64,000 bases of DNA from Bisporella sp. PMI_857 (taxonomy: Eukaryota > Ascomycota > Leotiomycetes > Helotiales > Helotiaceae). The notes below the pieces were generated by a model. It did no database searches. It worked only from the letters and a program-made list of their open reading frames with translations, and was not told where the DNA came from. Position numbers and translations under genes: made by a program. Where the stretch lies: positions 620,001 through 684,000 of the forward strand of contig JAJSPD010000019.1 in the NCBI GenBank assembly GCA_021307315.1. Direction: 5' to 3'. The first letter of the stretch is position 1. Every line of letters begins with the position of its first letter. Of the stretch, positions 11,943 through 24,147 are shown piece after piece.

Positions 11943-12909
11943 TTTACCAGCGAATATAAATCCGGTTACGCCCCTTGTTGGTGTCTGCGCGTCTCAATAA
12001 TTGTAAGCTGCGGTTAATACAGTTCTAACGTTGTTTCCAACACGAGATATCAGCACTTACCAATGACGGCATATAAAATCTTTTGAGCCAAGTAATAGTA
12101 TCCCTGGCAATGTAGAATTTCCTTGATTTTAATACTCCGTCCTCCATGACGCCAGAATTATACTGCGCTCACACAGGAAGGTCCGCCTTCCTTTAAACCA
12201 CATACGTTACAACATAGCCCACTATAAGCAGATTATTCCCTATCATTTCATCTCTTGTTTCAAGATTAGTTGCAAGATTATTACTTCCTAATCTGATGAA
12301 CGGGTGGGCCGAAGGGGAAATCCGTACATACCTAATAAGAAAGTGTCTCATTGAATGACAATAGAACCCTACAATAATATTTATGCCTCTTGAAAAAAAG
12401 GTGCCTTAACTTTTATTTCGCTACGCCTTAGATGACCTGTCTTCCTTCTCAAATATTTCAAAAATGAACCTTTTATAACACAATATACTAATACGAACTC
12501 ATCACTAATCATGAGCTAATTAACTAGACCACACGTCATGAATAGTAGTTTGTCAGGTTAGCTTGTGGCAGAGTTGGCTAATCGAGAGTAATAGACGATG
12601 TTTATAACGATCCCGCAGTGCGTTGTTACAAATTTTACAAATTTGACCTTTTAAGAACAGGAATGATCCGACTGTTGTATTCGCAAGTTTGGGTAGTGAG
12701 ATGCAAAGTGTCCCTATGGACATGTGGTGGAAAGGTAATTTAGTATAGGAGAGTTTCTACTTTGAGCAGATTTGTGATTCAGATTCATATATTCAATCGC
12801 TGCTTTTGCACATACTCCAAAATGACCGATGAATAAAAAGCCAACCCAGCGCCACGCTTATTAACCGCCACCCATTAAACGCGAGCCCCCCAATGCATGA
12901 AATCATAAC
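11943..12909. other. Intergenic spacer
   Basis: About 970 bases, AT-rich, between the P450 start and the 3' end of the channel gene. No coding or repeat signal was recognised. Confidence 0.6.
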
Positions 12910-14959
12910 TCATTCCTCTGGCTGCTTGCCGTTCCCTTCCTTGCTCTCCACCAGCTTCAGGATCAAGGCTTTCAACTCCTTAACCTCTTCTTGCAGCTTC
13001 CGAACCGCTAATGTAGCTGTATCATCCTCTACATTGGGCTTGACTGTCGCAACCTTCTTGTCCCAACCCTCGCTTTCAAAGTCAACCTGCAAATGCTCCC
13101 ATTCCTCTATGGTATCGTCATCATCTTCACCACGCTTTCTGTTCCACCTGACTCGTTTGGCACTTCGGCACTCGACCCATGCAGCGATAAAGAGCAGCGG
13201 ACTGTAAATGACAGCCATCACCATATCATTAAGCTTAGCGTATATATTGCGAGGAACCCACCACTCCAGAGGCAAAACGAGGAAGAATATTTCTACCAGG
13301 TTGAGAGGTGCGATAAAGACATTTTCATCGGGCGCACGCACGAATTGCATGGTCTTTTGAGAGAAGAGCGCCATGTATTCATCAATGGCGTTATCGGTAA
13401 TGTCCTCATAAGCGCTGTTATATAGTGCAATCAGGATGTTAAGCAGAATGACCATCACTACAAATGTGAATACGTAGTAGAGAATGATTCCGAATGGCGG
13501 TGCAAAGTTATCGAACCCGGAGAAGTCTGGGGATTGCATAATTGCATTGGCCACTGCGTATTGCGGTCAGCGTCGATTGAACTTAAACAAACAGAACAAT
13601 ATCGCGGACTTACTCGCTTGCAAAATAAAGACTGTGGCATCTGTACTAGAGTCCGCATTGTCCATACCAATGAAGGCTTGCAGGAAACCGATAAGGATTA
13701 CGACAAGAAGCGCAAAGAAAATGAGCGATTCTTTCATCATGACCTTCAGTACGACCAGCATGGCGCCAAAGAAACGGATAGTGTCGAGGTAGAGAAGAAG
13801 ACGCATCCAGAACATAGGTGCGGAGAAGGCTGCCGGAAGTTAGTATAGCTCAATAAATCGATGGATATGGAGGGATTCTACCAAGGAAGTTATAAGAGAG
13901 CTTGTTAATTTGTCCTCGATTAGGATCATCGGCCTTGTGGCTGAGAGCAATAAGTCGGACTACCAAACTTGTTGTGAGGAGTGCATAAAGTACCACATTG
14001 AAGACGTTCCAGAACCCAATGTAATACCTGCCAACCTTCCAGAGCTTGCTGAACTCATCGCATAGGAAGCCGAAAGTAAAAATGTATAGAATGATCTCCA
14101 CCACATCAATTTCTCCTAATGGGTTGACCGTTGCAATAACCTGGGAAAAGAGGGCCAGGTAAATGAAACTGAAGATAATCTGCGTAGCATTCTGGTAGAC
14201 TGGAGCCCGCATCAAATCTGGATGAACATGTTCCCAGTAGTGCGGGCAATCCCTATTTTTGTATGCCACAAAAGTGGAAGGATCGTTTCCGTCCTGCACA
14301 AGCCATCCTCGCCACAAATAGCTGACACATTTCTGATATCCCGATGAGCCTGTGACATTGAGAGCATGAAGATCAACGGCACGTTCGATCACATTTGCGG
14401 GTTGCGTCTGTTCTCCGTCTACAACTATGCTGTACCGCTTGAGAAGCACATCTTGGAGAAGGTATTGCTCATCTTCCTCAGCTTCGATTCTAGTCCTAAT
14501 TAGCAGTAATTCTTCGATGGGCAAATATGTACACACATTCGTTTCGCAATCATCTCGGTTGCGACCGCCCTCAAATTGTGCAAATCGGCATCCCAGAGTT
14601 CCAACAGAGCTTGTTTCTTGAACCACCGTTTGTTGACCAGCAACGCATACACCACGCAGGCCGCATAATCTTTACCTCCAGCCTCTTTAGCTGCCAGGAT
14701 AACATTACGGGTAAGGACTTTAGAATGTGCCATTGTGAGAAGATCCTCCTCGAGTTCGCATGGCACGCATTCTTCAACCAGGTATCGGAGACGCAGGGCA
14801 ACCCTGGTTACTTCCTCCGGCGGGATGGCAGATTCGACGGTATCCTCCTGGAAGCTGGGCAAAAGGCGACGCGCTTCTTCGCGCCAGGCGGCACGATCAT
14901 TGCTGAGAACAGTCAGTATATGATCGGATCCGCGTGGTGATATTCTCGTGCGAAGCCAT
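12910..14959 (-). CDS. yvc1: YVC1-type vacuolar TRP cation channel
   Basis: Strong resemblance (from memory of the family) to the fungal TRP-like vacuolar channel that releases Ca2+ on osmotic or mechanical stimulation. Exons on the minus strand are 14959-14537, 14489-13882, 13829-13614 and 13553-12910, with introns of 47, 52 and 60 bp; the 52-bp one has a TACTAAC branch site. The N-terminal cytosolic region has VALRLRYLVEECVPCELEE. Six membrane segments follow, including IILYIFTFGFLCDEFSKLWK, then the pore-region stretch PDFSGFDNFAPPFGIILYY. The acidic coiled C-terminus holds RKRGEDDDDTIEEWEHLQVD. Oddity: the likely start MASHENITTR at 14959 is one base out of frame with the following DHILTVLSNDRAAW, so either the 5' end carries an indel or the true start is elsewhere. 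Confidence 0.85.
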
Positions 14960-17519
14960 AGTGCGAGCTGTATGGAGCTCAAGGGAGAGTGCGGGGAAAC
15001 AAGTTCACGTACCCATCAAGGCCAAATAACTTCCTCCAATGCACGACCATATCGACGTGATTAATTGATTTGCTTCGCCCTCTTTGCAATTGATATCCCA
15101 AATGAAGGTGAAGCAGTTGGAGATCAAGCAAGAAGCATCTTGCAAGCTATGGTGGATGGTTGGAGCTCCCAAACCAAGTTCTGGAGGACATTCCTTGGCA
15201 TAAACAGCTCTCTAAACATCATGACGTAGAACCATTGGCACAAAGAATGTGAGAAAAATAAACGAAGACCTCACTATAGCTTTTATCTCACCGCGATTGA
15301 AGCTCTACTAATCAAATTTAGGACCTTATCAGATCGGAAGCAAGTTTATATGTTAAGGAAAGAGATTCCAATGCCCTGTCGATTATAGCTACTTCAATTG
15401 TTGACGCAAAACTGGTTGATATTTATGGTGCCACGAATTGAGTTTCTCTCATTTCTTATTCGTCACGATTCAGGAATATACACAGATTCTTGAGGCTTGA
15501 ATAGTATTCAACAAAGTCTAAAAGTCCTATAAAGGTCACTGATATAGGGTGATAGGTCATAGTAGTGCTCGAAGTGTTGAGGGTCAGGCCATGCCAAGAC
15601 AATGTTCGCAGAGCCAACCTGCCAACCCAGTCCCCCCAAGGAACACGAGAGTGCACCAGGTGAAGACTCCCGCCACCGCGATTGGTTGTGTGCGTAGAAT
15701 AAATTTAAATCATGTTTTCGGGTTCTCAGCTGCTCTAGGAGGAGACAATTGAGGGAACAATTATGCCAAGGCGCACGAGGAATGCCCGACGCCGGGAAGT
15801 GGCTGCACTTCCGTCCCATTAGCTCACAGCGCCAGCCCAAAATTTGACATACTCAGCTCCGGTGGGGATAAAATAATTAACTCTATACAGAATGCACACT
15901 GCACATGCAAGGCAATAACATCTTGGATGAAGTTTGTTCGATACCTAGGGAGGATTAAGTTAGGATACTCGATCACTTTCGCCTGATAGATTTGGACTTA
16001 TGCTTGCATCAAAATGGAATAACACTGCTAGAAGAATTAGAAGTTGAGAGACGCAAAGGTAGCTCCTGCAAAACCCCGCGGAGTAGCACTTTGAATTTGG
16101 CATGTAGCTTGGACCTTCCTTTGATGCATGTATCAATTATGCTACATCGAATACAAGTAATAGACTAATTCATTCTAGACCAAGTAATATAGCGGTAAAC
16201 GAGCGGTGAAGAAGACCATGACCGGGACATGTTATAAGCTGAGCTGAGGATACAGTACCAAGACCCTTACTAGACCGCACTCGATGCCGTTCAGGCCCGC
16301 AGAGCCCTCGGAGCAGGCTCATTCAGAACTATTCTATCATGAAAAAGATGGCAATATTTTGCACTGGAGTTACTGGCCGATGAATTTCCCTGTGATCGCC
16401 ACCTTAAACCAGCTATGTCGAGCAACGAACAACCCTCTCACGACCTAATTATGTTTCTCTATATTGGTCTCCTACTAGTGATTCACATATATAGACTAAG
16501 CAGTCATATCTATTTTTCCTTTATCTTATGCATCCTGGAGACCCTCATACAGGGTTTCTAAAGTCGAAAGCCGGAACAATACCTCTCGCAGTCAGAATCG
16601 GTTTGGAAGTCTTTCGCTCTAATATTCATGTCGATGATCACACTTTCCGCACTTGTTTTACGATGTAGTATGAGCCTTAGTCATTTCCCTCTCGGTGGTC
16701 ACTGGGGTCTGGTAAGTTCATGGGCGTTCAGGCCATCAGGCCTTCATGAAGGTATATCGCATTGCCTTGAGCTCCGTTGGGTGCGGTTGTCAAAGCGTTG
16801 TGGATGATGTAGCGGTTCCAGACGCACTTTCTTGTGCTGTGGGGTTGAGTTTGGGACTCTGGGGCATTGGGGTTGGGAGAAGTTGTTTGATGATTGTTTC
16901 GGATCGAAATAGTAAGCCGACCTTAAGCTGGGCAAGGCCTTTATATAGGTAAATTGATTATATTGTTGATCTGAAGGACGGAAATTATTCCTTGAAGCCG
17001 TATTAAAGTGATCAAAGTGGTGGTGAAGGTGGTAAAGACTGAGCCTCGAGAGGAGTTGTCGCAAGAAGCGGGGCCTACATGCAGAGTAAATAAGAGCTGA
17101 ATTGCTCCTGATTGGTTGAGCATGTCTGTGAATGTAGTATGAATACCCCCCTTTATGAATGGAAAAACGAGCAATTCATAGTGTTTGGTAATGAATATCT
17201 AGCTTTTTTCTGTGTGTAGAATTCAAGGCACCATCATTTGGACCTCGGCTCTTCAAATACTAGCAAAGCTCTGCCTGAGTAGAGAGTGACATAGTTGAAT
17301 AATAGACACATTGGAAGCAACTTACCTATGCTGACTATCTAAAAGGATGATGCGTGATTATCATGAAAACGAATCGCCAAAGCGAAGCTCTTAGACCATG
17401 CTTCGTAGCAGGCACCTCTTAGAAACCATTTTTTAATCTGCCAAAGGAATTATGTCATGTTCGACGGCGTGTCATTGTTCATGTTCTATGCAATATATAA
17501 ATACGATATATGATACATC
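14960..17519. other. Long intergenic region
   Basis: About 2.5 kb with no supportable gene. Open frames near 15456-15840 and 16744-17174 occur on both strands but show no motif, signal peptide or convincing splice pattern. No terminal repeats were seen. It includes the promoter of the YVC1-type gene. Confidence 0.5.
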
Positions 17520-18927
17520 TCACGGGCTCCTCGCAGGGCCCAGAGCAACCACAGTAGCATTCGAGTTGCCATGTGAAGGACCCTGCAAGTCTTCCTCGCT
17601 CATACTGGGACCAGGACCACTCATACCACTTGCCACACTATTGTCTCTTCCCTCGACAAGAAAACTAACTCGTTTCTCAATATGCCAGAGGCCAATCTCA
17701 TCCTCATCTCGTCCATCTCCTGCCCTCGGAGTTTTCGCTCTTGTGTTTGTCGTTCGGGTGAATGTTCCCGATTGCTGAGCACTATTGTGCGAGCCTCCTA
17801 GTTTGAAGTCTACTATGACGGCTTGGAAGAAGGGCGCATTGGCGATAACGCAGGCACAGGCTATTTCAACGCTCGCCCACTAATTGCAAATGTTAGTGGA
17901 GGCTTGTACTAGACAAGATCCGGATCCAACATTGAAGGGACGCCTACCAAGCTTCGTGTTTTCTGAGCATTGTCGCGAAGAATAAGAGGTAAACGGATGA
18001 GGGTAGTAATGATAACGAGAGACCCAAGTGCAAATAATATTGCCAACCGAATGAACCTAATCTTCAACATTAAAATATGTTCATTTGATCGACGCGCTGG
18101 TGAGACAAACCTAGAAAAGTCCAGTCCAGACCGTCGTAGGAGAGAAATTGGAAATAAAATCAATGCGATGTCCGTCACTATATTGGTGATTGCCATGGTG
18201 AATAGATTTGCTCTCGCCTTTCGACATTTCGCTGCGGTACGATTAGATCAAGACATCGTGCACAGAAGGGTCTGTCTTACCACCAGCGGGATCGCCATTC
18301 CAGGCGCTATATTAAATGTTAATAGTAAACTCATAGAATGTAATTTAGTGAAACTCATACAGATGCAAAGGTCGACATTCCAGAGTAGTAGCGAGCACGA
18401 TTCCGACAAATGTAAGATATAAACTCCATCTTATTGCCAGGCCAATGTTTCGATAGAACTGCAATCCAGCGGAGATGCGTAGATAGAGCTCAAGCAGGCA
18501 CATCTTCATACACCACAGACTGAATTTATTAGAACAAGACTGCACGTTAAGTCTCTTAGAGTACGTACAAAAGCGCATAGAATATCCTTCCACCTATCAG
18601 GAGTTTGCTTGAGAGAACTTTATCGCTATGCTGTTCCGCCAGGGACTTGTGGGCAAGCGATTGTGTATCTGCCAATGCGTTGGACCATGCGATGGTAAAT
18701 GCTCTCCCGAGAAGCGGGAGAAAGGATAAAGCCATCCATAGGTCGTCGACGTGCCATTTTCGATAACATTTGGCATGCACCTCACATCGTCTTGTGAGGC
18801 GATATATCGTCCGCAGAGCGATCAGGACAAAACAGATAGTTGTCACGACGACAACCTGAATTGTTTCTGGCAACACCATCGCATTTGGACATGAAGGAAA
18901 AGTTTGACAGCGTAAGACTTGCGACAA
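17520..18927 (-). CDS. PTH11-like integral membrane receptor (rhodopsin-fold domain)
   Basis: A seven-helix fungal membrane protein of the family once described around PTH11 (now the fungal rhodopsin domain, PF20684), often linked to surface or nutrient sensing. Five exons on the minus strand are 18927-18569, 18519-18361, 18306-18281, 18231-17948 and 17879-17520, giving 395 residues with phases consistent throughout. Helices include TIQVVVVTTICFVLIALRTI, WSLYLTFVGIVLATT, AITNIVTDIALILFPISLL and LAILFALGSLVIITTLIRLP. The third exon is only 26 nt (encoding WNGDPAG), flanked by GT...AG introns of 49 and 54 bp. The last exon opens WASVEIACACVIANAPFFQ, the usual final helix, then a polar tail. There is no N-terminal CFEM domain. 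Confidence 0.87.
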
Positions 18928-20342
18928 CGTGGAGCCCCGGGCCTTGGGCTGACTTATATCAAGCCAGCGGCGGCGATCTTAGACCATCGGGCTCATGGCA
19001 TAGCCTGCAGGTAATCTGAGATTGGTGGGGAAGACGTCAGACTACTCCTGACCAAGCATTGGATGGTACCAGTGGCACGGGAGGATTTCTCCAGTTCTAG
19101 AGTGTCAAGCTGAACCATATTTGGAATAGTATTGATTAGCACGTTGAGGGGATAGCCGTCACCCCCTCATTGCCTGGATGTGCCCCGCTTGTCGTCAAGG
19201 GGTGAAGGCCACCCGATAATATTAGAAGGGTGGAGAGAGAAATGTAAGCCTCAACAAGTGTTTGTAAGACTATCACGACTTCTCTAATATAGAGAATAGT
19301 AACATTGCTTTATCGTTGATCTGTGCTAAATTGGCCTCAATATGAGCTATCTTTTCCAAGAAGACCACAAAGAAGAGGCTCAACAATCCGGCGAAACCTG
19401 TCAATCCTGTTTAGAATGCAATTAAGGTTCAACCATTCGGTTCTCGGACGAACCAGGTCAAAACTAAAATAGTTGGTCAACCTGTGGTCTGATCGCGGGT
19501 CGCAACTTTCTCAGACTAAATTTCCAACAAACACGTACGTATATTAAGCGGTTGTATACTCAATCCATCCACGTTCTCGACAAGTTTATGAATTGATGTG
19601 TTGTTGCCATTCTCAATATCGCCTTTAATGAGAAATACATGCGAGTCAGAAGCCAAGTCAGCACGAGGTTGCAGTGCAGTTTTTGCGGGCGGGATCGCTG
19701 ACAGACCCCACTAGCCGCCACCAGCCCCATGGTTGGGGAGTAGCATTGTGAAGACTGTAATCTTTGCGCATGTGTTTCATTATTTCTCCATCTTAGCACC
19801 TGTCAAAGAGACGCTGGGGCTTAGAATCTGCATGAAATGAAGCATCTATTCCGACGTTTCGAATTGCTTCCAGAATCTAATTTATTTGTATGGTGTAATA
19901 CTACTGTCGCTACGGCTGAACCTGACAAATCCAGGTAATTTTCACCCAGTGCGGTCAGCATGGCGGCAGATCATTCTGCCTACAGAGAGCGGTCTGACAC
20001 AGCCTTCAGAAAATACATTTATAGATTCTTGTGTAACAAAGTTCTGCCAATTGAGAATTGCTGAGCTGACCTTTTATCTTACGAAACCCAATCCTTCCAA
20101 AGGTGCGATCCCACGCCGCCTTGGCAAAAGTCTGTCTTGCTCTCCTTGTGACGAAGTATGACTCGCCAAAAGATGCTCACCCTAAAAAAGCTTATGAAAC
20201 CAGTTCGCATTAGGGTTTAGACTTTTGGCTGGGTCAAGGAGGACATACTACAGGATGCGAAAGCATGCCACCCCACGTTTCAATGCATAGTTAGCCGGAG
20301 TCCGACGAAGCTTTCTGGGGTTGGTTGAGTAACCCCTGAGCT
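18928..20342. other. Intergenic region
   Basis: About 1.4 kb between the receptor promoter and the tandem repeat near the reductase. Short open frames at 19560-19799 and 19886-20161 have no recognisable content. Confidence 0.5.
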
Positions 20343-20533
20343 TACCGAGTCTGGCTATACATATTCAGGGGGGTTGAAACCACACCTTATTTCTTGTTAG
20401 TCTACACTATGAACATATAGTGTGGAGTAGGCCAGCCCCATGGGTTTACCGAGATGGCTATACATATTCAGGGGGTTGAAGGCTTCTTATTTCCTGCCAG
20501 TCTACATCACGACCATATAGTGTGAACTAGACC
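20343..20533. repeat. Tandem direct repeat, two diverged copies of about 90 bp
   Basis: Copy 1 starts at 20343 (TACCGAGTCTGGCTATACAT) and copy 2 at 20447 (TACCGAGATGGCTATACATA). Both continue with ATTCAGGGGG-TTGAA, CTTATTTC, AGTCTACA and ATATAGTGTG before a shared GTAG/CTAG-type end. In copy 1, ACACTAT and ATAGTGT form a small hairpin. Copy 2 runs into the end of the aldo/keto reductase reading frame, so one copy may be native 3' flank and the other a duplication. Confidence 0.65.
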
Positions 20534-21682
20534 ACAATGCCTAGAACTGCAGCCTTGAAAGCCCTGACCGTACTCACCTCCACATCTGCCTTAACTGTTT
20601 CCCAGAGCGCATTAATTTTCTCCACGATCCAGTCATCAAACCGCCCCTTCTCAATCTCCTCTACCATCTCCTTAAACTACTCTACGCTACTCGCCCCAAC
20701 AATCATCTCATCTCCCTTAGCGCCATCAAGGAAAGAGTGATATCGCACCCAGCGATATGCGAGTCCGGCTTTGCTCACTCCGCTCTTCTCGGCAAGCTTT
20801 CCCCATTCATCAAGCATCTTTATATATGCCGGCTTACAGAACATGAAGCGATGCATCCGCCCGAGCGGCGTGGCTGGGTCCCAGCGTCCGCTTGTTGCAT
20901 TCTCTATCTGAGCGGGAGTTTTGGATAAGAATCCCATAGCAAGCGGAGAGTAGGCTTGAATGGAGAACCCGAGTTCTCCGAGTTTAGGAAATAGGGCGGA
21001 CTCATATACGCGTAAGGCGGGGCTGTACGGGCCTTGAAATACTGTTGGGAGAATATGGTTGTGTTCCTTTGCATACTCATAGTATTCCAAGACTTGGGCT
21101 TCGTTAAAGTTCGATAATCCGAACTAGCTTTGTTAATGCGGGTTGATATTGGGAATCTCCTACCTTCTCGATGCTCTCTTGCTCAAATAGATACTGGATT
21201 GCGCCATAGGTTTCAGAGGCCGGAACAGTATCATCAGGACCATGGAGGAGGTAGAGGGGTATCTGCAACCCACATTATTAATTTTGGAAGGATGCTTCAA
21301 AATCGGCAATCAGCATCACCTTGTTTAGCTTCAAAGCCGCGAGGCTTTCATTTGCGGCTTTGAGAATATTCTCCCGGCTGGCAGCCCCATTGCCTGGGAT
21401 AGTCGAGGCTTTAGTGGTAGTTTCGAACCGGATCGCAAGAGCCCTATTTCCAAGCGCGCCTTCTGATTCACCTCCTCCCTGCCGTCCTATATTATGTTAA
21501 TCTCTAGTTTATATATATTTGCCACGGAGGATACTAACATATGCCCTCGCAGTATCGAGGCTCGATATACCATGATTGGTCATAATACTAGTAATAGCAT
21601 CTCGATATCCTTCACTCTCGGGTGTTGAGTTCCAGTCAAAAGTTCCTACAACCAAACCAACGCTGTTAGAAGAGATAGCCAT
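20527..21682 (-). pseudogene. Aldo/keto reductase (AKR7-like), premature stop
   Basis: Resembles the AKR7 aldehyde-reductase family, which reduces reactive aldehydes with NADPH. Exons on the minus strand are 21682-21535, 21486-21320, 21262-21164 and 21123 onward. The start MAISSNSVGLVVGTFDWNS and SLDTARAYV carry the usual N-terminal strand and catalytic Asp/Tyr region; IPLYLLHGPDDT holds the catalytic His, and FGLSNFNEAQVLEYYEYAKE follows the last intron (40 bp). The frame meets TAG at 20677-20679, in SSVE*FKEMVEEIEKGRF where relatives have Gln, a CAG-to-TAG change. The same frame stays open for 49 more codons to 20527. The product would be 286 residues instead of about 336, losing the C-terminal cofactor-contact helices. 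It could still be expressed in truncated form. Confidence 0.82.
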
Positions 21683-22313
21683 GCTCGAAATTTTTTTGGA
21701 GCAGAATTGAAGATGTTGAGAATGAGTTACCCCTTGCGCAGACCTTTTATAACGGAATTATCATGTTCTTGTATGCACATGATCAAGTCTTGAGTGACAA
21801 ATTCAAAGTTTTAGAACTAAGATTTTATGATGAGCAACAAAAATCCAAATAGATAGTGGCATCTTCATAGACTATTGCCAAGATACGAACTTGATTAGTC
21901 TAAACGCGACAAATTATAGTACGATACTTGACAACGGCCGTTCTTGCCCCGCCTCCACACATAGTGCTGTAGAACATCACAAGATGATTTCCCTATACCC
22001 GTTTGCTATTTTACTCAAGTTGATTACTAGGATGTCCAGGTTTGCCTTTTCCGTATTTAGTACTTATGTCATATCTAACTATTGACCAGACTATGATTGG
22101 CTGTAGTCGTGCGAATTTTCGGGTGTTATTGGTAAGCGCAAGAGTGCACATGATGTGTAAGCAGCATTTCAAGTACAGATTATATCCAGAATTTGTCATC
22201 TTCTGTGCTCAATTGACTCACGGATAGATAGTTTCAACTCAAAGACGCGAAGAAATGTTTCCCTGTATCAAGTTCGCATCATAGTATCATAGTGCTATGA
22301 CATATCGTTCAAC
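21683..22313. other. Divergent intergenic region
   Basis: About 630 bases between the reductase and bZIP starts, which diverge from here. No gene seen; it presumably holds both promoters. Confidence 0.5.
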
Positions 22314-23795
22314 ATGCAGCTCGCCTCAAACAATGGAAGCCCCACAAAGCGCCGTGCTGGCCGGCCGAGAATTGAAGATAGTTCCGCCCCTACTGATGAC
22401 GTAGAAAGGGTACGGAAATTCTGGCATGATTGCGGATAAATTACTAACCATACTCGTAGCTGAGGAAGGAAAGAATACGACTAGCCCAAAGGACGTACAG
22501 GAGTAAAAAGGATGTAGCACTCAATAACGCGAGAATCCGTGCGGAAAGTCTGGAAAAAGCCCTGCAGCAAATAATTAACGCATTTACAAAGTTTCAAAAA
22601 AGTGCAGTAGCATCTGATCAGCTTCCACCTAGAATTGCTTTGGCTCTCAGTGAAACATCGATGGAAATCTCTTCCTATGCAATGCAAACAAGCTCTGAGA
22701 ATAGAACGCCAAATCGGGATAAATTCGATGGAAACACAAGCAATGATGGCGGACACGAAGCGGGTACTAAGGAATCCAATGAACCAATTATGATGCTAAA
22801 TGGCTCAAAGGCGACTTTGCTTACAAGTGAGAAACAAAATGCCGTCACTTCCATTGTGGCCGATAAGAGGACCCAGCACCCATTTTCTGGCAATGTAATT
22901 CAACCATACCCCCCTATTTTACCGTTACAGCCATCTTCAAAACACTTTCCTTGGGCTTACAACTACCCAACAGAGACATTCGCTCAATTGCTGACGCTGG
23001 CCTGCATGTAAGAGTTTTTGGCGGGGCTTTTATACATTACCAAGCTAAGTCCCTTCTAGAGAACGAGGTTTCCAACTGCTCTCAACACCCGGGATGTCTC
23101 TTCTTGACATCCACCCCGCGCTATCGATCCATCTCCGCTGGATGTCTGTTCAGGATTTAAGGAGCCTTGTAGGACTCATCATAGCAAGGAAGCAACTTCC
23201 ATCCGCACATGGAGCAGTGCCCCCGACGTTTGCCCCTGAGTTAACACAACCGGAACTATTTCGCTCCGTTGAAGGGCAACACAGTATGTTTATAAAAAGG
23301 ACAGAGACTTTGGATCCGGAACAACTTGTCTTCGGCCGCACGAGGACGCTGATCAGGACGGGACTACCGGGGTTTGAAGGAGAATGGCTGGAGCCGAGGG
23401 ATGTACAGGAATACATGGAGGATAAGGGGATTTTTATTCGAGGTGAGCAGCATATGGACGAAGTGATGATCCAAGTACCACAACCCAGTCTCAAAGCGCT
23501 GGGGATACAGTCCAGGCCAGACTTTTACCAACAAGAACTTCGACCAACGTTCTCCTCGCAAACACCACCTAACAGTACAGAGCAACAAACCGACGGCTGG
23601 ATACCAGGTATTGACGCTGAATTAATACAAACAAGCCTCCGCCCTCCCACACTCGTCAGTATCTTGCTCAATCTGAAATATCTGATTCAGCGGTTGAGCC
23701 TTAGCGCAGTCTGCATAGGACCAGGACCGGGGGTGCGAAGGAGCGACGTTGACCAAGCTTTACGGTTTGCTGTGCGGCCAATCCACGAGATATAA
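22314..23795 (+). CDS. bZIP transcription factor
   Basis: Three exons, 22314-22409, 22460-23007 and 23060-23795 (introns of 50 and 52 bp, the first with TTACTAACC), give 459 residues. The basic region reads LRKERIRLAQRTYRSKKDV at about residues 33-51, the fungal AP-1-like R-x3-QRxYRxKK pattern, followed by a short heptad region ALNNARIRAESLEKALQQII. The second half, from TETFAQLLTLACIERGFQLL onward, matches in style the C-terminal region of fungal bZIP factors associated with development or secondary metabolism. The start at 22314 gives the basic N-terminus GSPTKRRAGRPRIED. Target genes are unknown; its head-to-head neighbour is the truncated reductase. Confidence 0.87.
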
Positions 23796-24147
23796 TATTC
23801 TATATAGCTTTGCAAAGACAAATGTGAAATACATCTTTCAACGTAAGAGCTAGGTGTAAGTTTCAAGCACTGCAAATAAGGACGACGCTCAACACAATCT
23901 GTAAATTGCAATTCTCCACTATGTACAAACTCTTTTCCCGTTAATCAAATCCAGGACTCAAGGGACAGAAGAGCGTAATAAAGCATTCAAAATGGGAGTC
24001 TTTTCCTCTGAGCACCTGTTGGTCACAGCCTCATCGGAGATCTGACTAAGAACATAATGGCCAAGCCTCAATCACAGTAGCATGATATTCAACCCGCCGC
24101 CTTACACCGGAACATTCTCTGTGTAATTCACGGTGTAGCGAGGTAGC
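23796..24147. other. Convergent intergenic region
   Basis: About 350 bases between the 3' ends of the bZIP gene and the proline-rich protein gene. Nothing beyond presumed 3' untranslated sequence. Confidence 0.5.

Noticed and set aside
16740..17180. Possible small secreted protein gene on either strand
   Set aside because: No start with a signal peptide, no consistent splice pattern and no recognisable motif; overlapping frames on both strands look incidental.
22980..23100. Apparent frameshift in the bZIP gene
   Set aside because: A perfect GTAAGA...TTCTAG intron (23008-23059) with a GCTAAG branch site restores a 459-residue protein.
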